This document shows positions 5,960 through 13,642 of a stretch of 24,570 nt of DNA, in pieces (within the stretch, counting starts at the first letter, position 1; each line of letters starts with the position of its first letter). Below the pieces are notes generated by a model. The model searched no databases, had not been told where the DNA came from, and worked only from the letters and a program-made list of their open reading frames with translations. Position numbers and translations under genes: made by a program. The stretch covers positions 1 to 24,570 of the forward strand of contig CAVEQS010000040.1 in NCBI GenBank assembly GCA_963618015.1, read 5' to 3'. Origin of the DNA: Apopatocola sp963618015 (GTDB lineage Bacteria; Bacillota; Clostridia; Oscillospirales; Oscillospiraceae).

Positions 5960-6958
5960 TTACAGAAGGTATTTCAAGATCTGCACGGCATTGCTCGCCG
6001 CACCCTTGCGGATCTGGTCGCCGCAGCACCAGAGCGTGAGAGCGTTTTCCTGCGTGAGATCCTCGCGCACGCGGCCGACCCAGACGAGATCCTGGCCACT
6101 CGTGTCGAGCGGGGTGGGGTAGCAGCGGCCCTCGTAGTCTTCGATCAAACGGCAGCCGGGGAAGGCGCGGATGGCCTCGTTTGCCTCGGCAACGGTGATC
6201 TTCTCCTTTGTCCGCACCGTGACGGCGATGGAGTGCGAGCGCATGACCGGCACACGCACGCAGGTGCAGGTGACGCGAAGATCGGGGAGATGCAAAATCT
6301 TGCGCCCTTCGTTTTGCATTTTCATCTCCTCATCGGTGTAGAGATTATCGAGCATGCTGCCGATGAACGGGATGACGTTGAGTGCGATCTGCGTGGGGAA
6401 TACTTTTGCCTCGCACTTTTCGCCGCGGGCGAGCGCGTCCATCTGGTGCTCCAGTTCCTCCAGTCCGCCCTGTCCGGCACCGGACACGGCCTGATACGTG
6501 CACGCTACCATGCTCTCAATCGGCGAGAGACGGTTGAGCGCGCCGACGGCCATCGCGGTGATGATCGTGGAGCAGTTGGGGTTGGCGATGATGCCGGAAT
6601 TCTTTTTTGCGTCCTCGCCGTTGATCTCCGGTACAACGAGCGGGATGGCCGGATCCATGCGGAAAGCGGAGCTGTTGTCGATGTACACCGCGCCGCTTTT
6701 CACGATGGCTGGAGCAAACGCGCGGGACATGCCGCTCTTTACTGCACCGAGAACAAAATCCATGCCCTCGAACGAGGCGTCCGTCGCCTCCTCCACGGTG
6801 AGCTCTTCCCCGCGGAAGAGAATTTTGCTCCCCGCGCTGCGCGCGCTCGAGAGGAGTCGAAGAGAGGAAACGGGAATATTATATTCTTCCAGTACGTTGA
6901 GCATTTCGCGGCCGACCGCGCCGGTCGCGCCGAGAATGGCGATGCTGCAATTTTTCAT
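5960..6958 (-). CDS. asd: Aspartate-semialdehyde dehydrogenase
   Basis: A 332-residue NADP-dependent enzyme converting aspartyl-4-phosphate to aspartate semialdehyde, the branch point to lysine/diaminopimelate, threonine and methionine. It has the N-terminal nucleotide-binding GATGAVGREML (residues 10-20), SGMSRAFAP, the phosphate-binding NSSAFRM, the catalytic Cys in NPNCST (Cys 129), QAVSGAGQ, and the active-site His in MRSHSIAV. Length is usual for the family. It is the last gene of a three-gene operon and lies 20 nt behind lysC. Cytosolic. Confidence 0.95.
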   Translation of the reverse strand: MKNCSIAILGATGAVGREMLNVLEEYNIPVSSLRLLSSARSAGSKILFRGEELTVEEATDASFEGMDFVLGAVKSGMSRAFAPAIVKSGAVYIDNSSAFRMDPAIPLVVPEINGEDAKKNSGIIANPNCSTIITAMAVGALNRLSPIESMVACTYQAVSGAGQGGLEELEHQMDALARGEKCEAKVFPTQIALNVIPFIGSMLDNLYTDEEMKMQNEGRKILHLPDLRVTCTCVRVPVMRSHSIAVTVRTKEKITVAEANEAIRAFPGCRLIEDYEGRCYPTPLDTSGQDLVWVGRVREDLTQENALTLWCCGDQIRKGAASNAVQILKYLL

Positions 6959-6978
6959 AAATGAGAAACTCCTTTCCG

Positions 6979-8292
6979 TCAGCCGGTGAACCCGTCATAC
7001 AATACGCGGATCGCCTTTTCAAAATCACAGTTTTCCACGCCCACAATGATCGAAAGCTCGTCCGCGCCCTGGGCGATGGTGCGGATGTTCAGCCCGTGTT
7101 CGCCGAGCGCCTGGAAGAGCTTGCCGGACGTGCCGGGGCGGGCGGGCATTTTGCGTCCCACGGCGGCGACGAGAGCGATGCCGTCCTGCACGCGCACGTC
7201 GTCCGGGCGGCAGGTCTTCTGGATATCGGCGATCACGTCGTAGAGCGTGTTTTCGAGTGCCGCGGACGAGACGACGAGCGCGAAGCTATCGAGCCCCAGC
7301 GTGATGTGCTCCACGGCGGCGTGATAGCGGTCGAGAATTTCGAGCGCGTTGCAGAGCGTTGTGGAGGCGTTCATGTTGCGCTTGAGCACCGTGAGGATCG
7401 TGAAGTTGCGCCGCCCGGCAATGCCGGTGATCGGGCGCTCGAGCTCGCTTTCGCTTTCGATGTGCTCCACGATGAATGTGCCGGGGTCGTCCGGACGGTT
7501 CGTGTTGCGGATGTTGAGCGCAATACCCTTTTCCTTGACCGGGAGGATGGACTCCTCATGCAGCACCGAAGCGCCCATAAACGCCATTTCCCGCAGCTCC
7601 GCATACGTGATGCGGGGAATCGGGCGGGGATTTTCCACAATACGCGGATCGGCCATCAGAATGCCGGAAACGTCCGTCCAGTTTTCGTATACGTCCGCGT
7701 TCACCGCCGCGGCGGCGAGCGCGCCGGTAATGTCGCTGCCGCCGCGTGTCATAACCTTGATCTTCCCGGTCGGCACGCGGCCGTAGAAGCCGGGGAGAAC
7801 GATTTTTCCGTTCTTCTCGAGCGCTGCGGCGATGGCGGTGTCGGTGCGGGCGCGGTCAAACTGGCCGTCAAAGCCGAAGAATACGCAGTCGGCGGCGTCC
7901 ACAAAGGCGTAGCCGAGCGTTTCGGCCATGAGCCGCGCGGTGAAGTATTCGCCGCGGGAGACAAGCTCGTCCACGCTCGTGTCGCGCGAGAGCGTCGCGG
8001 CGTAGGCATCAAATTCCTCCTCCACGCGATAGGAAAGGCCAAGCTCGTCGCGGATGGAGACGAACCGGGAGCGGATCGCGGCGAGAATGTCGGCGCAGGA
8101 GACGCCATAGGTCAGATGCGCGTGGCAGAGATAGAGAAGGTCGGTGAGCTTATGATCATCGCTCGTGCGTTTTCCGGCGGCGGAGATAACGACAACGCGG
8201 CGCGAGGGATCCGAGAGGACAATATCGCGCACCTTGCGGAACTGCTCCGCCCCTGCGACGGACGAGCCGCCAAATTTACATACTTTCAGCAT
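6979..8292 (-). CDS. lysC: Aspartokinase
   Basis: A 437-residue monofunctional aspartate kinase, the first step of the aspartate pathway. The kinase domain has KFGGSS (residues 6-11), RGEYFTA (113-119, substrate binding) and TRGGSD (182-187). The C-terminal third (about 300-437) holds two ACT domains, for example ILTVLKRNM followed later by VAAVGRKM and GLNIRTIAQG, which normally bind lysine or threonine for feedback control. The gene overlaps the end of hom by 7 nt, so the two are probably translationally coupled. The isozyme class (which amino acid inhibits it) cannot be decided by eye. Confidence 0.94.
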   Translation of the reverse strand: MLKVCKFGGSSVAGAEQFRKVRDIVLSDPSRRVVVISAAGKRTSDDHKLTDLLYLCHAHLTYGVSCADILAAIRSRFVSIRDELGLSYRVEEEFDAYAATLSRDTSVDELVSRGEYFTARLMAETLGYAFVDAADCVFFGFDGQFDRARTDTAIAAALEKNGKIVLPGFYGRVPTGKIKVMTRGGSDITGALAAAAVNADVYENWTDVSGILMADPRIVENPRPIPRITYAELREMAFMGASVLHEESILPVKEKGIALNIRNTNRPDDPGTFIVEHIESESELERPITGIAGRRNFTILTVLKRNMNASTTLCNALEILDRYHAAVEHITLGLDSFALVVSSAALENTLYDVIADIQKTCRPDDVRVQDGIALVAAVGRKMPARPGTSGKLFQALGEHGLNIRTIAQGADELSIIVGVENCDFEKAIRVLYDGFTG

Positions 8293-9440
8293 AGTTCTTC
8301 CTCCAGCGCCGCGAAGAACAGATCGTTTCCGTCCTTGCGGATGTTCTGCGCAAGTGCGTGCATTTTCTCGGCACTCATCGGCTCGGTCACGGCGCGGACA
8401 ACGTCGCCCTGCGCGAGCACCGACCGGAGCGGCAGCCGAACGGCGGCAAAGCCGCCGGTGCGGATGTAATAGGTGTGTACCGCCGCGCGGTTATCCGCCT
8501 CTGCGGCGCGGCAGTTCTCCGGGAACATGGCCCGCGCGCCCTGCTGCGCCGCGGCGAGATCGCGCAGCACCGCGGACGCCGTGGGAAAGCGCCCCGCACC
8601 CTGTCCCATCAGCACGATGGAGCCGCAGCGGCTGCCGGTGTAGCGCGCCATGTTGTTGTTTACGAAAACCGAGCTTTCCGGCGCGGCACGGGGGAAGAGC
8701 ACCGGCTCCACATACGCCGAAACGCTGTCCCCGGCACGGCTTCCACGCGCCATAAGGCGGCAGACAAGGCCGCGGCCTTGTATATCCTCCACGTCCGCGG
8801 CGGTGAAGTGCTCCATGCCCTCGCAGAGCATGCCGCTTTGCGGCAGCACGCCAAAGGCGACGGCGCACGCGAGCTGCATTTTCCGCAGCGCGTCCAGCCC
8901 GGAGACGTCCGCCGTAGGGTCGGCCTCGGCATAGCCGAGAGACTGCGCCTCGTGCAGCGCGTCGGCATAGGAAAGGCCGCGGCGCTGCATGGCGTCGAGC
9001 ATATAGTTCGTCGTGCCGTTCAAAATGCCGGAAACGGCCTCAATGCGGTCGGTCGCTGCCGAGAGCGCGAGATTGTGCAGAAACGGCACGCCGCCGCCGC
9101 ACGCTGCGCTGAAGAGAAACGCCACGCCCTTCTCCCGGGCGAGCGAGGCGAGCTCCAAGCCGTGCGCGGCGACCATCGCTTTATTCGCGGTGATGAAGTG
9201 CTTCCCGGCTTCGAGCGCGCGCATGCCATAGGAGTATGCCGGATCCAGCCCGCCGAGCGTTTCCACCACGGCGTCTACCGTCGGATCGCCGAAAATAAGC
9301 GCGGCATCGCTCACCTGAAAGGGCTCGACCGCCTTTCCGGGGCGCACGAGCACCGGCCCCGCTTCCATACCGGGGGCGTCAAGCAGCATCTGGTATACGC
9401 CTGCGCCGACCGTACCATATCCCAAAACCGCGACTTTCAC
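8286..9440 (-). CDS. hom: Homoserine dehydrogenase, shortened C-terminus
   Basis: A 384-residue enzyme reducing aspartate semialdehyde to homoserine. It shows the Rossmann motif GYGTVGAG (residues 7-14), ITANKA (83-88), NGTTNYML (141-148) and the catalytic Asp/Lys pair in GLDALRK (183, 187). The usual Gram-positive enzyme is about 430 residues with a C-terminal ACT domain; here the region after about residue 320 is short and only weakly ACT-like, so threonine feedback may be reduced or different. It starts with GTG at 9440, with AAGG upstream; the nearer upstream ATG is out of frame. First gene of the operon. The 150-nt leader is too short for a lysine riboswitch and I see no T-box; a weak promoter (TTGTTG, 17 nt, GATATC) may lie near 9450-9490. 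Confidence 0.93.
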   Translation of the reverse strand: MKVAVLGYGTVGAGVYQMLLDAPGMEAGPVLVRPGKAVEPFQVSDAALIFGDPTVDAVVETLGGLDPAYSYGMRALEAGKHFITANKAMVAAHGLELASLAREKGVAFLFSAACGGGVPFLHNLALSAATDRIEAVSGILNGTTNYMLDAMQRRGLSYADALHEAQSLGYAEADPTADVSGLDALRKMQLACAVAFGVLPQSGMLCEGMEHFTAADVEDIQGRGLVCRLMARGSRAGDSVSAYVEPVLFPRAAPESSVFVNNNMARYTGSRCGSIVLMGQGAGRFPTASAVLRDLAAAQQGARAMFPENCRAAEADNRAAVHTYYIRTGGFAAVRLPLRSVLAQGDVVRAVTEPMSAEKMHALAQNIRKDGNDLFFAALEEELC

Positions 9441-9521
9441 GGCATCGCCTTCTTTCTCTAAGATATCAAATGTCCTTGAGTTAGCAACAAATGTTTTCGA
9501 CAGAAAGTATTGTAACAGAAT

Positions 9522-9552
9522 GCCCGCGGAAAAGCAATGCTTTTTCGCGGGC
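9522..9552 (-). terminator. Hairpin behind rsmE
   Basis: A 14-bp stem with one G-T wobble (9522-9535 with 9539-9552) and a 3-nt loop, 38 nt after the rsmE stop. The minus-strand tail is ATTCTGTTAC, which is only moderately T-rich, so termination may be partial and hom could receive some read-through. Confidence 0.55.
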
Positions 9553-9589
9553 GATTCGATGAAATATACAGAAAATTGGAAGAAGTTTT

Positions 9590-10324
9590 TTACATATTGC
9601 CGGTGGCGTACATAAGTGCGGAGAGCGCGGCGACCGGCGCCGTCTCGCAGCGGAAGATGCGCGGCCCCATCGAACAGATGTGCAGCTTCATGATGCGGGC
9701 GAGCTCCGCCTCAAACGGCTCAAAGCCGCCCTCCGGGCCGGTGAGAATGGCGGCGGAGGCAATATTCCCGGCGTTCTCCACGGCATCGCGCAGTGTTTCA
9801 CGCTCACCGGTTTCGTACATGAAGAGGGGCAGGGCGGTGGTGTTCGCCTTGTTGAAGGCCTCCGCGAGATCGGGCAGGAACCCCACGGTGGGGATCACAC
9901 CGCGGCCGGACTGCTTGGCGGCCTCTTCGGCAATGCGCTGCCAGCGGGTGATCTTCTTGTCCGCGTCGCCCTGGATGCGCGCCACGCACCGGCTGGAAGC
10001 AAAGAAGTAGATCTCCGATGCGCCGGCCTCGGTGCATTTCTGGAGAATGTAGTCGGTCTTGTCGCTGCCCTTGGGCAGCCCCGCGAGAATGATGGTGTGC
10101 ACGCTTGGTTCGCCCTGACAGGGGACGACCTCGAAAATCTCGGCCTCGACTTCGTTGGGGGTGATCTTCGTAACGGTGCAGTGGTGATCCTTGCCGCCGT
10201 CGCACACGATCATCGTGTCGCCGACGCGAAGGCGCAGCACCTTGGCGTGCGCGGCGTCCTCTCCCAGAATAAACGCCGTGCCTCCGGCGATCGAGCTTCC
10301 GCCGGAGAGAAAGAATCTCGGCAT
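9590..10324 (-). CDS. rsmE: 16S rRNA (uracil1498-N3)-methyltransferase RsmE
   Basis: A 244-residue SPOUT-class methyltransferase that methylates U1498 of 16S rRNA using S-adenosylmethionine. It begins with the family's usual MPRFF, followed by a small PUA-like N-terminal domain (LRLRVGDTMIVCDGG). The C-terminal knotted domain contains GLPKGSDKTDYILQKCTEAGA, the SAM-binding GPEGGFEPFE and LGPRI-like SMGPRIFRCETAPVAA. I chose the ATG at 10324: TGGGAGG lies 9 nt upstream of it, whereas it directly abuts the alternative ATG at 10333. The gene is monocistronic between its promoter (10358-10386) and the hairpin behind it. Confidence 0.93.
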   Translation of the reverse strand: MPRFFLSGGSSIAGGTAFILGEDAAHAKVLRLRVGDTMIVCDGGKDHHCTVTKITPNEVEAEIFEVVPCQGEPSVHTIILAGLPKGSDKTDYILQKCTEAGASEIYFFASSRCVARIQGDADKKITRWQRIAEEAAKQSGRGVIPTVGFLPDLAEAFNKANTTALPLFMYETGERETLRDAVENAGNIASAAILTGPEGGFEPFEAELARIMKLHICSMGPRIFRCETAPVAALSALMYATGNM

Positions 10325-10357
10325 GAGCAGCATCCTCCCACAGATAATTTCTTATCT

Positions 10358-10386
10358 ATTATCGCATAGTTTTGCACGGATTGCAA
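10358..10386 (-). promoter_or_regulatory. Sigma-A promoter of rsmE
   Basis: Minus-strand -35 TTGCAA (10381-10386), 17-nt spacer, -10 GATAAT (10358-10363). The start codon is about 25-30 nt downstream of the predicted transcription start. Confidence 0.65.
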
Positions 10387-10438
10387 GACGGGAACCGAAG
10401 CCTCGCGGCGGAATAGACTGTATTGGGGAGGCGGTCGT

Positions 10439-10891
10439 ATGGATACCGAACGCATGAAGCGGGTGTTGGAGCGCGTATATGGAAGCGCTGCACCGACGAG
10501 GCCGGAAGAGAAGCCGGACGCGCTGCGGGAATGTCTCCGGTTGGAGACGGAGGCCGCGGGGCTGCTGCGTTATCTTGTGCGCGCGAGCCGCGCGTGCCAG
10601 AATCCGCTTGGCGAGCCGCTGCGCCGCTGCGAAGCGCGCTGCCGTGCGCTGCACGCGGAGTTTTTCCTCCGCGAGGGGGAGCGGCCGCCGCAGTCTCGTC
10701 CCGGTACGCCGCCGGGTGTCCTCTCGGCGCTGCGGCGGATCGTTTTGCTCTCCCGGGTGCGGATGCGGCTTTACGAGAGTGCCGGAGAAAACGCTCTGCC
10801 GCTCGCACCGGAAGCGGCGCGGCGCTTTGCCGCGGAGTGTCGCGCCGAGGAGAGCGCCGCGGCGCGCCTGCTTGCGCTCTTGATGAAATGA
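10439..10891 (+). CDS. Small helical protein, possibly divergent ferritin-like
   Basis: A 150-residue protein rich in Arg, Ala, Leu and Glu, with no signal peptide or membrane segment. It can be read as four helices: about 27-50 (LRLETEAAGLLRYL), 57-80 (CEARCRALHAEFFLREG, with an ExxxxxxH pattern), 92-118 (RVRMRLYESAG) and 124-149 (FAAECRAEESAAARLLAL). This layout and the ExxxxxxH and ExxEE patterns recall small ferritin-like proteins of Oscillospiraceae, but the iron-binding set looks incomplete and the assignment is tentative. It has four Cys. GGGGAGG lies 7 nt before the ATG. It is divergent from rsmE and convergent with the anti-sigma gene. Confidence 0.65.
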   Translation: MDTERMKRVLERVYGSAAPTRPEEKPDALRECLRLETEAAGLLRYLVRASRACQNPLGEPLRRCEARCRALHAEFFLREGERPPQSRPGTPPGVLSALRRIVLLSRVRMRLYESAGENALPLAPEAARRFAAECRAEESAAARLLALLMK

Positions 10892-10892
10892 A

Positions 10893-10924
10893 ATGCCGCC
10901 GGAGAGATATCTCTCCGGCGGCAT
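10893..10924. terminator. Perfect 32-bp palindrome, bidirectional terminator
   Basis: A perfect 32-bp palindrome centred on GATATC with arms ending ATGCCGCCGGAGAG. It begins two bases after the helical protein's stop and lies 30 nt from the convergent anti-sigma gene. The minus-strand side continues TTTCATTTC, the plus side is T-poor, so it may serve the minus gene best. A perfect palindrome must leave a small loop by opening its central pairs. Confidence 0.7.
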
Positions 10925-10954
10925 CGCCCTGCCTTGGATATGCGGGAAGGGGCT

Positions 10955-12067
10955 TTACTTATTTTCCCAAAGGACAAGATCGCCCAGAACGATCTTCTGG
11001 ATATCGTCTATGTTGATCGCGCTGCCCCATTCGCAATGAAGTTCCACCGCGCCGCTGGTGTACGGGGCGCTCAGCGCACCGCCGGTGGAGAAGGACGAAC
11101 CGTCGGAGAAAATGATCTGTGACTCGGTGCATACCATGTCTTCCAGCAGCGAGTAGGGCTCGTACCCACTCTGGCTGGCTCCGGGCGTGTGGAATGCCTC
11201 GGCACCCTCATAGCGTACCTTCCACACCGCGCCGAACGGCGTCAGCTCGAGCCCGGAAATCTCGAGCGACTTGCCCGATGCCGCGTCGGTATAGACGGCG
11301 TTTCCAAAATCAAAATATCGCGTCTGTTCATCCGTCGGGGTGAAGGTTACCGGCCCGAAGGTCTGCATCTCGATGTCCCTGTCGGACATATGCACGAGAA
11401 GCGGAAAGCTGTCCGTGCCGAGCGCTGCTGCGGCCTTTTCAAGGAGCATGTCCTCCACGATGCACACGAGCGTCAGCGTCTGCGTTTCGCGGTCATAGGC
11501 GTATTGCAGAACGGCGTCGCGGATCGATTCCTGCCCGTGCAGCGTGAGGCCGGATGGAAGCCTCGGCGAGGCAAAGCCGCCGAGGTCAGTGCCGTCAATG
11601 CTCCAGGAAAAGTTCAGCGCTCCCGGGTATCCGGGGTATTCGGCAATGCATTTTTCGCTCACCGGGGAGATGTTCACATAGACGCGCTGCAAATCTCCGG
11701 CGTTTACAGCGGAGAGCAGTACAAGTTCGGACTCCACTGCCTCTGTTTCCGAGACGTCGGAGACTGCACTGCCGCTCGTCTCCGGTACGGGGTATTCGGC
11801 GTAGCCGGTTACGCTGTTTTCCTCAATTTTCAGATCGGCTTTGATCTCCTCCTGCCGGGCGGCGTGGATGCTCCATGCTGCGTAGGCCGTGATCCCCAGC
11901 GCGAGGATCAGCGCCGCGGCAAGCGCGAGGCTGACAAGACGTTTCTTTTTCATGGGGGCGATCCTTTCCGGGCTTTCCTGCATTTTCCCGGGAGAATAGA
12001 CCGCGGTCTCGTTGATAAACCGGTCGTCCAAACCACCCAGCGCCGCGGAGATCGTTTCCCGCTTCAT
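10955..12067 (-). CDS. Membrane-anchored protein, probable anti-sigma factor
   Basis: A 370-residue single-pass membrane protein. The N-terminal cytosolic stretch (1-39) contains ISAALGGLDDRFINETAVY, a motif I associate with clostridial proteins encoded after ECF sigma genes. KKKR and one hydrophobic helix follow (about 44-66). The rest (about 70-370) is extracytoplasmic, beta-rich, and resembles DUF4179-type domains. Its start overlaps the sigma gene's stop by 4 nt (ATGA), which argues that they form a pair, with this protein sequestering the sigma factor. The cytosolic part is much shorter than a standard zinc-finger anti-sigma domain and lacks the HxxxCxxC motif, so the inhibitory role is inference. 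The signal sensed by the outer domain is unknown. Confidence 0.75.
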   Translation of the reverse strand: MKRETISAALGGLDDRFINETAVYSPGKMQESPERIAPMKKKRLVSLALAAALILALGITAYAAWSIHAARQEEIKADLKIEENSVTGYAEYPVPETSGSAVSDVSETEAVESELVLLSAVNAGDLQRVYVNISPVSEKCIAEYPGYPGALNFSWSIDGTDLGGFASPRLPSGLTLHGQESIRDAVLQYAYDRETQTLTLVCIVEDMLLEKAAAALGTDSFPLLVHMSDRDIEMQTFGPVTFTPTDEQTRYFDFGNAVYTDAASGKSLEISGLELTPFGAVWKVRYEGAEAFHTPGASQSGYEPYSLLEDMVCTESQIIFSDGSSFSTGGALSAPYTSGAVELHCEWGSAINIDDIQKIVLGDLVLWENK

Positions 12068-12621
12068 ACAAGCAATCCCTCCTTAATAAGGTGATGTCGA
12101 AGTTTTTCTCTGAGACGGTAGAGGCGGACAGCCACGCTGTTGGCGGTGGAGCCGGTCAAAGCGGCAATGTCTTGCACCGAATCGGAATACCAGTACCGGC
12201 GCACGAAGAGAAACCGGTCAGAGTAGCTCAGCGCTGCGAGAAAGCCGTTGATCGCCTCGGAGAGCACCTTCGCGTCGTAGGCTTCCTCCACGCTGCCGCC
12301 GTCGGAGAGACATTCCTCCAGCTCGTCGAGTGCTGCGTCGTAGCGGCTGTTTCGCTTTTTCGCGGTGTTGGCGTGGTATTTTGCCGCGGCAAGATTGCGC
12401 GCAATCTTGCATACGAACGTCCGCAGCGGCGCGGGCTCCTGCGGCGGGATGGCGTTCCAAACGGCGAGATACGTGTCGTTGAGGCACTCCTCTGTGTCTC
12501 GCTCGCTGCCGAGAATGTTCCGGGCAACCCTTGCCGCGGCGCTGCCGTGCGCCTGGGCAAGCTCCTCGATCGCCTGTTCCGAGCGCTCAAAAAACAGGCG
12601 GATGATCTCCGCATCGGTCAT
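12064..12621 (-). CDS. ECF-type RNA polymerase sigma factor
   Basis: A 185-residue sigma-70 family protein of the extracytoplasmic-function group. Region 2 runs from about 20 to 80 (GSERDTEECLNDTYLAVWNA, then LRTFVCKIARNLA). Region 4 runs from about 130 to 180 (LSYSDRFLFVRRYW, then a helix-turn-helix in VQDIAALTGSTANSVAVRLYRLREKL). There is no region 3. I chose the ATG at 12621 rather than an upstream in-frame one because AGGAGG sits 8 nt before it. It is co-transcribed with the membrane partner, by which it is probably controlled. Target genes are unknown. Confidence 0.9.
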   Translation of the reverse strand: MTDAEIIRLFFERSEQAIEELAQAHGSAAARVARNILGSERDTEECLNDTYLAVWNAIPPQEPAPLRTFVCKIARNLAAAKYHANTAKKRNSRYDAALDELEECLSDGGSVEEAYDAKVLSEAINGFLAALSYSDRFLFVRRYWYSDSVQDIAALTGSTANSVAVRLYRLREKLRHHLIKEGLLV

Positions 12622-12672
12622 TGGCTGCCACCTCCTTTCGCCTTCACCCATATACTACGGTTTTGGTGCCGG

Positions 12673-12702
12673 ATATTAACAGAAATATCTTAGAAAATGC
12701 AA
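12673..12702 (-). promoter_or_regulatory. Possible promoter of the sigma/anti-sigma operon
   Basis: Minus-strand TTGCAT (12697-12702), 18-nt spacer and TAATAT (12673-12678). The -35 match is weak. It lies just beyond the terminator at 12702-12728, so it is well placed. An ECF-specific autoregulated promoter is equally possible but I see no clear one. Confidence 0.35.
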
Positions 12703-12728
12703 AATGCGCCTCCTATAGAGGCGCATTT
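12702..12728 (-). terminator. Terminator of the rimP-ribF operon
   Basis: An 11-bp perfect stem (AAATGCGCCTC at 12702-12712 with its complement at 12718-12728) and a 5-nt loop, 8 nt after the last stop codon. On the minus strand it continues TTGCATTTTC. Confidence 0.8.
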
Positions 12729-12736
12729 CACGGTAT

Positions 12737-13642
12737 TCAAAGTGTGCAGGCGTAAACGAACGCTACGAGTGTGAGCACAACACCGGAGACGATGGAGCCG
12801 GACCAGAGAAGATACCGGAGATCGGCGCCCTCCAGCGGCTTGCGCTTCGGCTTTGCCGCCACGGCGGCGGGCTGCGGCACACCGGCGTACGGCGGCGCGG
12901 GATAGCCCTCCGGGGCGGGGGCGGCATCGCCGTAAAAAGCAGCGTCGTCCGGTACGTCATATTCCGGCTGGGGGGCATACATCATCCCGGCCTGCGGAGC
13001 ATACGCCATTTCCGGCGCGGGGGCATAGCCCTGCGGCGGGTAGGGCGGCTGCGGGGCGTAATATCCGTTCTGAGGATAGGGCGCGGCATAGCGCGGGTCA
13101 TACGCAGGAGCGGCATAGGGGTCGTAGTACGGCGGCGAATAGGCACTCGCGCTGTAGCCCTGCGGCGGATAAGGCGCAGTGGGAACGTAAGGCGCGTACC
13201 CGGTAGGAGGATAGGGCGCAGCATAGCTGCCGCCGTAGGGGTCATAGCTCCGCGGCGCGTAAGGTGCGGCGGCGCGGCGCTCGAACGGCATATCGCCGCC
13301 GACCGTTTCGTATACCGGCACGTCCCGCGCCGGCTTCTTCGGCTTTTCGGGCGCGGTGAAAGGATTTTCCCATTCCGGCTGCGCCATGGCCTCGGGGGCA
13401 TATGTACGCGCGGCGGAATCGTCGCGGGGAATGCGTTCCTGGGATTCTTCCGCGGGGCGCGCGAGGCGCTGACGGATGCTTCCCATGACCTCCGCCGCTG
13501 TGGGACGCGGCTTCGGGGGCGTGAATTCCTGCTTTCGGAGAGCCTCCATCATTTCGGCCTCCGAGCCGAAGGCGCGGCTGGGATCGGCGCTGGCGGGACG
13601 CTGCGCGCCGGAAAGCTTCTTTCGAATATCGGCAAAGTTCAT
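12737..13642 (-). CDS. Pro/Tyr-rich tail-anchored membrane protein, unknown function
   Basis: A 301-residue protein in three parts. Residues 1-115 are charged and probably partly helical (MNFADIRKKLSG start; EVMGSIRQRLARP near 51-63). Residues about 127-251 are a low-complexity region dominated by Pro, Tyr and Ala, with repeated PYPPQGY, YAP and YDPY units. A basic KPKRKP precedes a single hydrophobic C-terminal helix (about 278-300). With no signal peptide and the basic flank on the N-side, the bulk should be cytosolic with the C-terminus inserted in the membrane. It overlaps ribF by 4 nt (ATGA) and ends the operon. I do not recognise the family. The low-complexity part could promote self-association, but that is inference. 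Confidence 0.8.
   Translation of the reverse strand: MNFADIRKKLSGAQRPASADPSRAFGSEAEMMEALRKQEFTPPKPRPTAAEVMGSIRQRLARPAEESQERIPRDDSAARTYAPEAMAQPEWENPFTAPEKPKKPARDVPVYETVGGDMPFERRAAAPYAPRSYDPYGGSYAAPYPPTGYAPYVPTAPYPPQGYSASAYSPPYYDPYAAPAYDPRYAAPYPQNGYYAPQPPYPPQGYAPAPEMAYAPQAGMMYAPQPEYDVPDDAAFYGDAAPAPEGYPAPPYAGVPQPAAVAAKPKRKPLEGADLRYLLWSGSIVSGVVLTLVAFVYACTL

Noticed and set aside
5811..6029. A 72-codon minus-strand frame across the asd end and intergenic region.
   Set aside because: It starts inside asd and runs through the asd terminator and the upstream inverted repeat; no ribosome binding site.
6961..8469. A 502-codon plus-strand frame opposite lysC.
   Set aside because: Shadow of the aspartokinase gene; no family resemblance.
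9441..9521. Possible lysine riboswitch or T-box before hom.
   Set aside because: The leader is only about 80 nt before the rsmE hairpin and shows no T-box sequence or lysine-riboswitch layout.
13036..13260. DNA-level repeat array, possible CRISPR, in the PY-rich gene.
   Set aside because: The repeats are irregular, in frame and encode PYPPQGY-like units; there are no constant repeats with unique spacers.
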